Part shown: positions 1-7,802 of the stretch, piece after piece
How the letters are laid out: each line of letters begins with the position of its first letter
Numbering within the stretch: the first letter of the stretch is position 1
Assembly (NCBI RefSeq): GCF_029504395.1
Contig: NZ_JAQFIF010000005.1
Coordinates: forward strand, 186,001-250,000
Direction of reading: 5' to 3'
DNA: 64,000 nt
DNA from: Arthrobacter sp. ES3-54
GTDB lineage: Bacteria; Actinomycetota; Actinomycetes; Actinomycetales; Micrococcaceae
Notes under the pieces: model-generated
What the model was told of the DNA's origin: nothing
The model's database searches: none
What the model saw: only the letters and a program-made list of their open reading frames with translations
Made by a program: the position numbers and the translations under genes

Positions 1-908
1 CGGGTGCTGATCGCGTCCACGAGTTCATCGGCGATGCTGCCGACGGCGACGAGGACGCTGACTGCCATGCAGCGCTCCCCGGCGGAGCCGTAGGCGGCCG
101 AGACGGCGGCGTCCGCGGCCATGTTGAGGTCCGCATCCGGCAGGACCACCATGTGGTTCTTCGCTCCGCCCAGAGCCTGGACGCGCTTGCCGTGATCGGC
201 GGCGCGCTTGTAGATGGACTGCGCGATCGGCGTCGAGCCGACAAAGCTGACGGCCTTGACGTCCGGGTGTTCCAGCAGAACGTCCACGGCCTCCTTGTCG
301 CCGTGGACCACATTGAGCACGCCCGCCGGCAGTCCGGCCTCGGCGAAGACCTGGGCGATGAAGATGGCGGAGGACGGATCCTTTTCGCTGGGCTTGAGCA
401 GCACGGTGTTGCCGCAGGCCAGGGCACTGCCGATCATCCACAACGGCACCATCGCGGGGAAGTTGAACGGCGTGATGCAGGCGACGACGCCGACCGGCTG
501 GCGGACCGAGTGGACATCGACGCCGCCGGAGACCTGCTCGGAACGCTCGCCCTTGAGCATGTGGGCCAGCCCGGTGGCGAATTCGATGTTCTCCAGGCCA
601 CGGGTGATTTCGCCTTCGGCATCCGAGAGGACCTTGCCGTGCTCGCTGGTCAGCAGGGCCGCCAGTTCGGGCCGGCGCTGCATGAGCAGTTCACGGACCT
701 TGAAGAAGATGCCGGTGCGCTTGGCCAGGCTCGTGGCGCGCCAGCCGGGCAGGGCGGCGCGGGCGGCCGCGACGGCCTCCTCGACGCGTGCGGCGGAAGC
801 CAGCGCCACCTCTTTCTCCTGCTCGCCGGTGGCGGGGTTGAAGACGGGGCCGAAGCGCTCGGCGTCCGAAATCAGGGCGCCGTTGATGAAGTGCGGGATG
901 CGTTCCAT
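1..908 (-). CDS. mmsA: Methylmalonate-semialdehyde dehydrogenase (CoA-acylating), C-terminus beyond window
   Basis: NAD-dependent enzyme of valine catabolism that converts methylmalonate semialdehyde plus CoA to propionyl-CoA. The minus strand is open from ATG at 908 to the window edge, about 302 codons, so the C-terminal part (family length about 500) is missing. Visible aldehyde-dehydrogenase motifs are CITPFNFPAMVPLWM (nucleotide-binding/oxyanion region), LGGAKNHMVVLPDADL (the MMSDH version of the conserved Glu region) and SAGERCMA, with the catalytic Cys near residue 280. It lies 127 bp downstream of mmsB on the same strand, so the pair is probably one operon. CoA-acylating MMSDH is favoured over a generic aldehyde dehydrogenase because of the GAKNHM motif and the mmsB neighbour. 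Confidence 0.93.
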   Translation of the reverse strand, partial: MERIPHFINGALISDAERFGPVFNPATGEQEKEVALASAARVEEAVAAARAALPGWRATSLAKRTGIFFKVRELLMQRRPELAALLTSEHGKVLSDAEGEITRGLENIEFATGLAHMLKGERSEQVSGGVDVHSVRQPVGVVACITPFNFPAMVPLWMIGSALACGNTVLLKPSEKDPSSAIFIAQVFAEAGLPAGVLNVVHGDKEAVDVLLEHPDVKAVSFVGSTPIAQSIYKRAADHGKRVQALGGAKNHMVVLPDADLNMAADAAVSAAYGSAGERCMAVSVLVAVGSIADELVDAIST

Positions 909-983
909 GCGTGGATCTCTTTCGTGAAGGGCGGGGCCGTGACGTTGCTGGCCCTCAAGGGTTAGGCCCTGACGGGCAGGGCG

Positions 984-1051
984 CCTCGTTGGCGGGGACG
1001 GCTAGTTGGCGGGGTCGGCTAGTTGGCGGGGTCGGCTAGTTGGCGGGGTCG
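984..1051. repeat. 17-bp tandem repeat spanning the mmsB stop codon
   Basis: Three perfect 17-bp copies of gctagttggcggggtcg occupy 1001-1051, preceded by a degenerate fourth copy at 984-1000. Read on the minus strand, each perfect unit carries the codons for the last residues of MmsB followed by TAG; the gene stops in the first unit it meets (1036-1038). The unit length is not a multiple of three. Similar stop-containing repeats occur at several other genes in this window. Confidence 0.9.
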
Positions 1052-1938
1052 AGTGTGCCGTCGACGAGCTTGACGATCATCGAGCAGTCCTGGCCGGACT
1101 GGCCGGAGTCGATGAGCCGCTGGAAGAGCTGCTGGACGTGCTCGCCGATTTCCAGCGGGGTGCCGGTGTCACGCGCCGCGCTGATGGCCAGGCCGATGTC
1201 CTTGTTGGCCAGCTCCGTGGTGAAGGTCGGGGCAAAGTCGTTGTTCGATGCCGCGGTGGGCACGACGCCGGCCACGGGGTACCAGGTACGCAGCGCCCAG
1301 CTGTCGCCGGAGGAGACCGACGCGATGTCCCAGAAAACCTGCTTGTCCAGGCCGAGCCGGTCGGCGAGGACTGCGCCCTCGGCCGTGGAGGCCAGGTTGA
1401 TGAAGAGCATGAGGTTGTTGCAGATCTTCGCGGCCTGGCCGGTGGTGGCGCCGCCGGTGGGGATGATGTTCGCGGCCATGGGGCGGATGTATTCGGTGGC
1501 CTCGGCAACGGCGCCGGCCTCACCGCCGATCATGAACGTCAGTGTTGCGGCCTTGGCGCCGCTCATGCCGCCCGAGACGGGCGCGTCGACAAAGCGGAAG
1601 CCGGCGGCAGCCGCGGCGTCGTGCAGGGCCTGCGCGGAGGCAATATCGATCGTGGAGGAATCCACCAGCAGGGTCCGGGTGTCCGCGTGGGCCAGGACGC
1701 CGTCCTCGCCGAGGTACACGGCGCGGGCGTGCTCGCCTTTGGGGAGCATGGTGAAGACGACGTCGGCGCCGGCGACGGCCTCGGCGATGCTGCCGGCGGC
1801 CTTGACTCCCCCGGCCTCGGCGGCGGCAACGGCTGCGGCGTTGAGGTCGAAGCCGCGGACTTCATGTCCGGCGTTTGAGAGGTTGACGGACATGGACCCG
1901 CCCATGTTTCCGAGTCCGATCCAGGCGATGACTGCCAT
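1036..1938 (-). CDS. mmsB: 3-hydroxyisobutyrate dehydrogenase
   Basis: Oxidises 3-hydroxyisobutyrate to methylmalonate semialdehyde with NAD+, the step before MmsA in valine degradation. The protein is 300 aa, the normal length. The N-terminal Rossmann motif IGLGNMGGSMSVNL follows the start; the family substrate signature appears as DAPVSGGMSGAK around residue 117, and the catalytic Lys lies in GQAAKICNN around residue 170. The ATG has a good ribosome-binding site (AAAGGAG, eight bases upstream). It is divergent from the LysR gene at 2137, with a dyad operator between them, and is followed by mmsA. The last codons and stop lie in a 17-bp tandem repeat. Confidence 0.95.
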   Translation of the reverse strand: MAVIAWIGLGNMGGSMSVNLSNAGHEVRGFDLNAAAVAAAEAGGVKAAGSIAEAVAGADVVFTMLPKGEHARAVYLGEDGVLAHADTRTLLVDSSTIDIASAQALHDAAAAAGFRFVDAPVSGGMSGAKAATLTFMIGGEAGAVAEATEYIRPMAANIIPTGGATTGQAAKICNNLMLFINLASTAEGAVLADRLGLDKQVFWDIASVSSGDSWALRTWYPVAGVVPTAASNNDFAPTFTTELANKDIGLAISAARDTGTPLEIGEHVQQLFQRLIDSGQSGQDCSMIVKLVDGTLDPAN

Positions 1939-2063
1939 GGCTTAAGCTCCTTTGCTTGATGTGCTGCCGGGCGCTCCGGCCTGAAAACCGAAAACCCGGC
2001 GTCCCTGTGTCCACCATCACACCCCTGATAGAGTGCAATCAAGGGAAAAAATTACAGATGCCA

Positions 2064-2079
2064 TGTGCACAAATGCACA
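2064..2079. promoter_or_regulatory. LysR-type dyad TGTGCA-N4-TGCACA
   Basis: A perfect 6-bp inverted repeat, TGTGCACAAATGCACA, sits in the 198-bp gap between divergent mmsB and the LysR gene. Position and symmetry fit an LTTR operator, but binding is inferred. Related dyads with a four-base spacer lie at 4702-4713 (TGCA-AAAA-TGCA, upstream of the MHS transporter) and at 3103-3116 (TGGCA-CAAA-TGCCA, just after the LysR gene). Confidence 0.5.
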
Positions 2080-2136
2080 CTGTCGGCTGTGGCTCCCCCA
2101 TCCGTTGACGACACACTCACTGAAGAGGGACAAAAA

Positions 2137-3042
2137 GTGGACTTGCGCCGGCTTCCGAGCCCCGATGACCTGCTGATCCTTTTGACTGTGGCACGGCTCG
2201 GCCGGTTCAACGCGGTGGCGGAGACGCTCGGCACGACCCACACCACCATCTCCCGCCGTGTCCTGGCCCTGGACAAGCAGCTCGGCGGCCGGACGCTGGA
2301 ACGCAGCCCGCACGGCTGGGAGCTGACCGATCTTGGCAGCCAGGCCGTCGCGGCTGCGGAGGCCATCGAGGGCACGCTCGGTGCCCTATCCAGCAGCATT
2401 GCCCGGTCCGGTGACGTGGTCTCCGGCCTTGTCCGGATCAGCACCCCGGACGGCTTCGGCGCCGAGTTCCTGGCCCCGGCCCTGGTGCGCCTGCAGCGGG
2501 CGAATCCGTTGCTCAACGTCGAGCTGCTCAGTGCCACACGCAAGGTCAGCCAAAACCGCTCAGGCGTGGACCTGGAAGTGGTGGTGGGCAACATGGAGAC
2601 CGCCAACGCCCAGGCCATCTTCCTGAGCAACTATTTCCTCAGGCTGTACGCCAGTCCCGGATATGCGCAGGAGCACGGCCTTCCGGCAACGCTCGACGAC
2701 GTCGGGCAGCACGGCTTTGTCTCCTACGTGGAATCGGCGCTCCAGGTGGCCGAGCTGGGTCACCGCTCCACGCAGCTGCCGGTGCCGCGGTCCAGCTTCC
2801 AGGCCACCAGCGTCTTCGCCCAGCTCGAGGCCGTCCGGCGGGGCGCAGGGATAGGCCTGCTCCCCAACTTCCTGGTGGTCGGAAGCCCCGATTTCCTTCC
2901 GGTGCTCCCGGACGACTTCCAGCGCCAGCTGCCCATCTGGGCAGTGGCCAGGCCCGAGTCGCTGCGCTCCGCTCCCGTGCAGGCCGTACTGGAGGCGATC
3001 CGGACCGAGATTGCCGCCCGCCAGGCAGTCCTGGCAGGCTGA
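2137..3042 (+). CDS. LysR-family transcriptional regulator
   Basis: A 301-aa LTTR. The N-terminal winged helix-turn-helix has the recognition region ARLGRFNAVAETLG then THTTISRRVLALDKQLG, followed by an effector-binding domain (about residues 85-300, VRISTPDGFGAEFLAPAL onward). The GTG at 2137 was chosen because AAGAGGGA lies upstream and the product then starts with VDLRRLPSPDDLLILL as expected for the family; an in-frame ATG at 2065 would put the operator dyad inside the gene. It is divergent from mmsB-mmsA, so it probably controls valine/3-hydroxyisobutyrate catabolism, and perhaps the MHS transporter at 3181. The last six codons including the stop are repeated in tandem. Confidence 0.9.
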   Translation: MDLRRLPSPDDLLILLTVARLGRFNAVAETLGTTHTTISRRVLALDKQLGGRTLERSPHGWELTDLGSQAVAAAEAIEGTLGALSSSIARSGDVVSGLVRISTPDGFGAEFLAPALVRLQRANPLLNVELLSATRKVSQNRSGVDLEVVVGNMETANAQAIFLSNYFLRLYASPGYAQEHGLPATLDDVGQHGFVSYVESALQVAELGHRSTQLPVPRSSFQATSVFAQLEAVRRGAGIGLLPNFLVVGSPDFLPVLPDDFQRQLPIWAVARPESLRSAPVQAVLEAIRTEIAARQAVLAG

Positions 3043-3096
3043 GCAGTCCTGGCAGGCTGAGCAGTCCTGGCAGGCGGAGCCGTCCTGGCCGGCTGA
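3025..3096 (+). repeat. 18-bp in-frame tandem repeat containing the LysR stop codon
   Basis: Four contiguous 18-bp units: gcagtcctggcaggctga at 3025-3042 and 3043-3060, a variant ending gga at 3061-3078, and a variant with two changes at 3079-3096. Eighteen bases are six codons, so each unit reads Ala-Val-Leu-Ala-Gly-stop in the frame of the regulator (Gly replaces stop in unit 3). Translation ends in unit 1; the other units are untranslated copies of the end of the gene. Confidence 0.93.
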
Positions 3097-3115
3097 GCAG
3101 GCTGGCACAAATGCC

Positions 3116-3160
3116 AACAGCCCGGGCCGCGCAGTGCGGGACCCGGGCTGTTGCCGTTTT
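3116..3160. terminator. Bidirectional terminator between LysR and MHS transporter
   Basis: An 11-bp perfect stem (aacagcccggg at 3116-3126 with cccgggctgtt at 3142-3152), followed on the plus strand by gccgtttt. It lies between two convergent genes and could serve both. Confidence 0.75.
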
Positions 3161-3180
3161 AATTCGACGTTACTTCTTGC

Positions 3181-4560
3181 CTACTTCTTGGAGGCGGCGA
3201 GGAGATCGGCCGTGCCCCGGGCATCGGCGGCGTCGACGTCTCGCAGGGAGATCCCACGGGTTTCCTTGAGGAAGTACACGGCCACCATCGTGACCACACA
3301 GGCGCCGAGGAGGTAAATCGCCACCGGGGTGGAGGACTTGAACTGGCTCAGCAGGGCAACGGCGATGATCGGAGCCAGCGAACCGGCCACGATCGAGGTG
3401 ACCTGGTAGCCGAGCGAAACACCCGAGTAGCGCATGCGGGTCGGAAACATCTCGGCCATGAGCGCCGGCTGGCCGGCATACATCAGGGCGTGGAACAGCA
3501 GGCCGATGGTGATGGCCGCGAGGATGATGAGATCGTTCTTGGTGTCCATCATCGGGAAGGCGAAGAAGCCCCAGGTGCCGCCGAGGACAGCGCCGGCCAT
3601 GTAGACGGGCTTGCGGCCGTAGGCGTCGGAGAGCTTGCCGACCATCGGGATCACGGCGAAGTGGACCAGGTGCGCAACGAGCAGCAGCAGCAGGATCCGC
3701 GAGGTGTCCGTCTGGACAATCACCTTCAGGTAGGTAATGGAGAAGGTGACCACAAGGTAGTAGAGGATGTTCTCCGCGAAGCGCAGACCCATGGCGGTGA
3801 AGACGCCGCGCGGGTAGCGGCGGAAGACTTCGCCGACGCCGTAGCCCTTGTTCTCAACGGTGACCTCTTTGCGGGCCTCCAGGAAGATCGGGGCGTCCTG
3901 GACCTTAGTGCGGATGTAGTAGCCGACGATCACGATCACAGCAGAGAGCCAGAAGGCCACACGCCAGCCCCAGCTGAGGAAGTCGGCGGAGGACAGCGTG
4001 GCGGAGAGGGTGAACAGGACGGCGGTGGCCAGGAGGTTGCCCATCGGAACCGCCGACTGCGGCCAGCTGGCCCAGAATCCGCGGGACTTGCTGGGGCTGT
4101 GCTCGGCGACGAGGAGGACTGCGCCGCCCCATTCACCGCCGACGGCAAAGCCCTGGGCGAAGCGCAGGAAGACCAGGAGGGCCGGAGCCCAGTAGCCGAT
4201 CTGCTGGAAGGTCGGCAGGCAGCCCATCGCGAAGGTGGCCACGCCGACAAGGATGATGCTCAGCTGGAGCAGTTGCTTGCGGCCGAACTTGTCGCCGAAG
4301 TGGCCGAAGACGATGCCGCCGATCGGGCGGGCAATGAAGCCGACCGCGTAGGTGAGGAAGGCGGCGAGGATGCCGTCCAGCTCCGAACCGGTGTTCGGGA
4401 AGAACAGCTTGCCGAACACAAGGGTGGCGGCGGAGGCATAGAGGAAGAACTCGTACCATTCCACGACCGTGCCGGCCATGGAGGCCGTTACTACTTTCCT
4501 CAGGCCTGACGTTTTGACGTCTGGCTCTTCAGCGCGCCTAGCGGCGTTATCCGTACTCAT
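3181..4560 (-). CDS. MHS-family MFS transporter (metabolite:H+ symporter)
   Basis: Inner-membrane major-facilitator protein of 459 aa with about 12 hydrophobic segments. Metabolite:H+ symporter subfamily features are GTVVEWYEFFLYASAATLVF in TM1, the loop-2/3 motif FGHFGDKFGRKQLL, and GGEWGGAVLL in TM5. This subfamily carries organic acids or osmolytes; the substrate here cannot be read from sequence. Start at 4560 (MSTDNAARR) follows a strong GGAG; the frame runs upstream but without a better site. A hairpin (4573-4590) and a TGCA-N4-TGCA dyad (4702-4713) upstream resemble the mmsB-LysR region, suggesting shared control. A second MHS transporter lies at 56462-57874. Confidence 0.88.
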   Translation of the reverse strand: MSTDNAARRAEEPDVKTSGLRKVVTASMAGTVVEWYEFFLYASAATLVFGKLFFPNTGSELDGILAAFLTYAVGFIARPIGGIVFGHFGDKFGRKQLLQLSIILVGVATFAMGCLPTFQQIGYWAPALLVFLRFAQGFAVGGEWGGAVLLVAEHSPSKSRGFWASWPQSAVPMGNLLATAVLFTLSATLSSADFLSWGWRVAFWLSAVIVIVGYYIRTKVQDAPIFLEARKEVTVENKGYGVGEVFRRYPRGVFTAMGLRFAENILYYLVVTFSITYLKVIVQTDTSRILLLLLVAHLVHFAVIPMVGKLSDAYGRKPVYMAGAVLGGTWGFFAFPMMDTKNDLIILAAITIGLLFHALMYAGQPALMAEMFPTRMRYSGVSLGYQVTSIVAGSLAPIIAVALLSQFKSSTPVAIYLLGACVVTMVAVYFLKETRGISLRDVDAADARGTADLLAASKK

Positions 4561-4572
4561 CGTGACTCCTTC

Positions 4573-4590
4573 GGTGTCTACATCGACACC
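4573..4590 (-). promoter_or_regulatory. Hairpin just upstream of the transporter ribosome-binding site
   Basis: GGTGTC-N6-GACACC, a perfect 6-bp inverted repeat, lies a few bases upstream of the GGAG that serves the ATG at 4560. It may be a repressor site or a leader stem; the function is not known. Confidence 0.3.
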
Positions 4591-4701
4591 CTGTGGACCA
4601 TTGGGCTGAGGACGCCCGTGATGTAGGGCACATGGCGTCATTCCCCATGAGTATGGACGCTCCCGCCCTGAGCATCAACGGCCAGAAGTGCAGAGCGCAT
4701 C

Positions 4702-4713
4702 TGCAAAAATGCA
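4702..4713. promoter_or_regulatory. TGCA-AAAA-TGCA dyad upstream of MHS transporter
   Basis: This has the same architecture as the LysR-type dyad at 2064-2079 (TGCA, four bases, TGCA; downstream flank CA also shared). It is about 140 bp upstream of the transporter start and 3' of metX, so it is more likely to act on the transporter. The link to the LysR protein at 2137 is an inference. Confidence 0.35.
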
Positions 4714-4726
4714 CAACCGAGGTGGT

Positions 4727-5866
4727 CTAGTGGCCGAAGAAGGTCTCCCGTAGCTGTCCGCTGAGCTGGCCGATTTCGGTCAGGAAGCCGTCGTGGCCGA
4801 TCGGCGCTTCAATGATGTGCACTTCCGGGCCGCCCGGCAGGGCCTCGGCCAGTTGACGGGACTGGGCCGGGAAATACAGGCGGTCCGAGTCCACGGCCGC
4901 CACCAGGAACTCGGCGGTGGCCGGGGCCAGGGCCTCCTCGAGGCTTCCGCGCCCCCGGCAGACATCGTGGCTCATGAGGGCTTCGGTAATGGCGATGTAG
5001 CTGTTCGCGTCGAAGCGCCGGACCAGTTTGCTGCCCTGGTGGTCCAGGTAGCTCTCCACTTGGTAGCGCCCGCGTCCGGCCAGCGATCCGGATTCCAGGG
5101 GCGCCTCGGGCTCCTGCGCCTTCCGGCCAAACCGGCCGTCCAGTTCGGCCGCTGAGCGGTAGGTGATGTGTGCGATGCGGCGGGCGAGGGCGAGCCCTGC
5201 TTCGGGTTCCGGGCCGCCGTAGTAGTTTCCGCCGTTGAAGTGGGGGTCCTGGCGGATGGCCAGGGTCTGGGCCTGCGCGAAGGCAATCTGTTCGGCTGTG
5301 CTGCTGGCGCCGACGGAAATCACGGCGCAGCGCCGGACCCGGCCGGGGAACGTGACGGCCCATTCAAGGGCGCGCGCGCCGCCGAGGGAGCCGCCCAGCA
5401 CGGCGTACCAGCAGCCGATGCCCAGGGCGTCGGCCAGCCGCGCCTCCGCGGCGGCGGTGTCCCGCAGGGTGACGAGCGGGAACCGCGATCCCCAGGGGCG
5501 CCCGTCCGGGGCCGGCGTGGAGGGTCCCGTGGATCCGTGGCAGCCGCCCAGGATGTTGATTGAAACGACGAAGTACTTGTCCGTGTCCACGGGGGCCCCG
5601 GGTCCGGCGAGCTGTTCCCACCAGCCGGGCTCTTCGCTGTTGCCGCGGGTTACGTGCGTGTCGCCGGTCAGGGCGTGTTCAATGAGGACGGCGTTGGAGG
5701 CATCAGCATTCAGGGTCCCCCACGTCTCGTAGGCGAGGACCACATCCGGCAGGGGAATCCCCGATTCGAGCTGCAGGTCACCGATCCTGACGTACTGGAC
5801 GGTTCCGTGCGGGTTGCGGGATGGCTTGGTTTCGGGAACACCCGTGCGGGTGACGGCAATCGTCAT
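4727..5866 (-). CDS. metX: Homoserine O-acetyltransferase
   Basis: Transfers acetyl from acetyl-CoA to homoserine, the activating step of direct-sulfhydrylation methionine synthesis. At 379 aa it has the usual length of this alpha/beta-hydrolase-fold family. Signatures include VLAYETWGTLNADASN near the N-terminus, the oxyanion/ligand segment INILGGCHGSTGPS, the nucleophile elbow GGSLGG (Ser about residue 153) and the C-terminal His in GHDGF with its Asp in VDSDRLYFP. It is preceded by a SAM-IV riboswitch at 5913-5996, so it should be shut down when S-adenosylmethionine is plentiful. metY, the next enzyme, lies upstream on the same strand with its own riboswitch. Confidence 0.95.
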   Translation of the reverse strand: MTIAVTRTGVPETKPSRNPHGTVQYVRIGDLQLESGIPLPDVVLAYETWGTLNADASNAVLIEHALTGDTHVTRGNSEEPGWWEQLAGPGAPVDTDKYFVVSINILGGCHGSTGPSTPAPDGRPWGSRFPLVTLRDTAAAEARLADALGIGCWYAVLGGSLGGARALEWAVTFPGRVRRCAVISVGASSTAEQIAFAQAQTLAIRQDPHFNGGNYYGGPEPEAGLALARRIAHITYRSAAELDGRFGRKAQEPEAPLESGSLAGRGRYQVESYLDHQGSKLVRRFDANSYIAITEALMSHDVCRGRGSLEEALAPATAEFLVAAVDSDRLYFPAQSRQLAEALPGGPEVHIIEAPIGHDGFLTEIGQLSGQLRETFFGH

Positions 5867-5912
5867 GTGAGGACCTATCTTCGCGCTTGCCTGCCGTCAG
5901 CTGACCGGCAGG

Positions 5913-5996
5913 CCAGGTCTTCACCCGGGGCACCCCGCCGCAAAAGGAGGGTTGCCGGCCAGCAAGCCGGGGCTGTCGCTGGCACTCATGACCTGG
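5913..5996 (-). ncRNA. SAM-IV riboswitch aptamer, metX leader
   Basis: Read on the minus strand, the element opens with CCAGGTCATGAGTGCCAGCG and closes with GGGTGAAGACCTGG, giving a 7-bp P1 stem (CCAGGTC/GACCTGG). Inside are the conserved GCCCCGGCTTGCTGGC stem, CGGCAACCCTCC and GGGGTGCCCC. This is the actinobacterial SAM-IV class, which shares its ligand-binding core with SAM-I. A further hairpin with an 7-bp stem follows (5890-5912) about 20 bp before the metX start codon and could be the expression platform. It is nearly identical in its core to the copy at 7550-7634. Confidence 0.92.
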
Positions 5997-6070
5997 TACG
6001 AGTCTACGAAAGAGGGTGCGGAAATCACGAAGATTGTGACTTCCATGTGACAGCCCTGCCATCTGACAGC

Positions 6071-6111
6071 CCGGCGGCCGGCCGTCCCGTTCAAGGGAGA
6101 CCGGCCGCCGG
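6071..6111 (-). terminator. Putative terminator after metY
   Basis: An 11-bp GC-only stem (ccggcggccgg at 6071-6081, ccggccgccgg at 6101-6111) that can be extended to about 6063-6118 with few mismatches. It lies between the metY stop and the metX riboswitch, which supports metX and metY being separate transcripts. There is no clear U-run, so the call is tentative. Confidence 0.5.
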
Positions 6112-6137
6112 CCGTCAGGTTTACCTGGCCGTTTAAC

Positions 6138-7454
6138 TTAGGCGGACTTGGCTGCGCGGAATCCGGCGTCGAGGTCCGCGAGGATGTCGTCGATGTGCTC
6201 CAGGCCCACCGAGAGCCGCACCAGCCCGGGATTCACGCCGGCGATGCTCTGCTGTTCGGGCGAGAGCTGGCTGTGGGTGGTCGACGCCGGGTGGATCACC
6301 AGGGAACGGACGTCGCCGATGTTCGCGACGTGCGAGTGCAGTTCGAGGGCATCGACGAACCGCTTGCCGGCCTCCGCTCCCCCGGCGATGTTGAACGCCA
6401 CGACGGCGCCGGTCCCCTTGGGCCCGTACTTACGGCCGCGCTCGTACCAGGGGCTGGACGGCAGCCCGGCGTAGGCGACCGATTCGACGTCGTCCCGCCC
6501 CTCCAGCCATTGCGCCACCTTCGTGGCGTTGGCCACGTGGCGCTCGACGCGCAGGCTCAGCGTTTCGATGCCCTGGGCGATGAGGAAGGCGTTGAATGGG
6601 GACACCGCGGAGCCGAGGTCGCGCAGGAGCTGGACCCGTGCCTTGAGGATGTAGGAGAGGTTCGCACCCAGCGCGCCGTCGGCTCCGAGGTCGCGGGCGT
6701 AGACCAGACCGTTGTAGGTGGGGTCCGGGGTGTTGAAGCCGGGGAACCGCTCCGGGTCCTTCCCGAAGTCGAAGTTGCCGGAGTCCACGATCACGCCGGC
6801 GATTGCGGCGCCGTGCCCGCCGAGGTACTTGGTGGCGGAATGGACCACGATGTCCGCGCCCCACTCGATCGGCCGGATCAGGTAGGGGGTGGAGAGCGTG
6901 TTGTCGACCACCAGCGGCACGCCGGCCTCGTGCGCCACGCGGGAGACGCCCTCGATGTCCAGGACGTCCTGGCGGGGGTTGGAGACCACTTCGCCGAAGA
7001 ACAGCTTGGTGTTGGGCCGCACGGCATCGCGCCACTGCACCAGGTTGTCCGGGTCCTCCACGAAGGTCACGGAGATGCCGAACTTCTTCAGCGTGTGGGC
7101 GAGCAGGTTGTAGGTTCCGCCGTACAGGCTGGGGCTGGCCACCATGTGGTCCCCGGCCTCGGCGATGTTGAGGATCGCGAAGGTCTCCGCCGCCTGGCCG
7201 GAGCTGAGCAGCAGGGCCGCGAGGCCGCCTTCCAGGCTGGCCACGCGTTGTTCCACGGCGTCCTGGGTGGGGTTGCCGATCCGGGTGTAGATGGGGGCGA
7301 GTTCGGCGAGCGCGAAGCGGTTCGCGGCGCTTTCGGCGCTCGGGAACACGAACGACGTCGTCTGGTAGATCGGCAGGGAACGCGCACCGGTGGCGCTGTC
7401 CGGCTCCTGGCCGGCGTGGATCTGGCGGGTTTCGAAGGACCAGGCGTTGGACAT
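6138..7454 (-). CDS. metY: O-acetylhomoserine aminocarboxypropyltransferase (sulfhydrylase)
   Basis: PLP enzyme that joins sulfide (or methanethiol) to O-acetylhomoserine, giving homocysteine. It is 438 aa, the size of the large OAH sulfhydrylases. It starts SNAWSFETRQIHAG, has the substrate/PLP loop YQTTSFVFPSAESAANRF, and the PLP Lys in HSATKYLGGHG around residue 210. It uses the product of metX. A SAM-IV riboswitch lies at 7550-7634 in its leader and a long GC hairpin follows the gene. Cystathionine gamma-synthase is the main alternative in this fold, but the length and the GAxxxP... loop favour the sulfhydrylase. Confidence 0.95.
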   Translation of the reverse strand: MSNAWSFETRQIHAGQEPDSATGARSLPIYQTTSFVFPSAESAANRFALAELAPIYTRIGNPTQDAVEQRVASLEGGLAALLLSSGQAAETFAILNIAEAGDHMVASPSLYGGTYNLLAHTLKKFGISVTFVEDPDNLVQWRDAVRPNTKLFFGEVVSNPRQDVLDIEGVSRVAHEAGVPLVVDNTLSTPYLIRPIEWGADIVVHSATKYLGGHGAAIAGVIVDSGNFDFGKDPERFPGFNTPDPTYNGLVYARDLGADGALGANLSYILKARVQLLRDLGSAVSPFNAFLIAQGIETLSLRVERHVANATKVAQWLEGRDDVESVAYAGLPSSPWYERGRKYGPKGTGAVVAFNIAGGAEAGKRFVDALELHSHVANIGDVRSLVIHPASTTHSQLSPEQQSIAGVNPGLVRLSVGLEHIDDILADLDAGFRAAKSA

Positions 7455-7549
7455 TGATGCTCCTCAAAGAACTGGGCACAGCACCGGGCGGGGCTTGAGG
7501 CCCAGACCGGCAGAGGCGCCGCGCTTGCCCTCCGGCGGGCGCCGGACGG

Positions 7550-7634
7550 CCAGGTCTTCACCCGGGGCACCCCACCGCGTTACGAGGGTTGCCGGCCAGC
7601 AAGCCGGGGCTGTGCGCTGGCACTCATGACCTGG
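7550..7634 (-). ncRNA. SAM-IV riboswitch aptamer, metY leader
   Basis: Second copy of the element seen before metX: on the minus strand, P1 CCAGGTC/GACCTGG encloses ATGAGTGCCAGCG, the GCCCCGGCTTGCTGGC stem, CGGCAACCCTCG and GGTGGGGTGCCCCGGGTG. Differences from the metX copy are confined to loops and the P3 region. About 95 bp separate it from the metY start; that stretch contains the GC-rich inverted repeat gcgcccgccgg/ccggcgggcgc that could act as the expression platform. Confidence 0.92.
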
Positions 7635-7802
7635 TTTCAGTGTAGGAATGGCGGCGGAGCCCTGGATAGCTTTGTGACGAAGATGAAGAAGGTTGCAGTG
7701 GCGGCGGCTCCCGGGGCGGGCGCGTCAGGTGCGCCGGGACATCCCATGACGGTTAGGGGTGCCTAAGCTGAGAGGTCCATCACAAAGTGCCAAGATGAGG
7801 GC

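Noticed and set aside
3490..4509. Long plus-strand open frame antisense to the MHS transporter
   Set aside because: It is a mirror frame produced by high-GC codon bias; the translation is rich in Asp/Glu/Gly repeats without family features, and the minus-strand gene is clear.
6195..7457. 420-codon open frame opposite metY
   Set aside because: Antisense shadow of a strongly conserved PLP enzyme gene; no ribosome-binding site and no recognisable motif.
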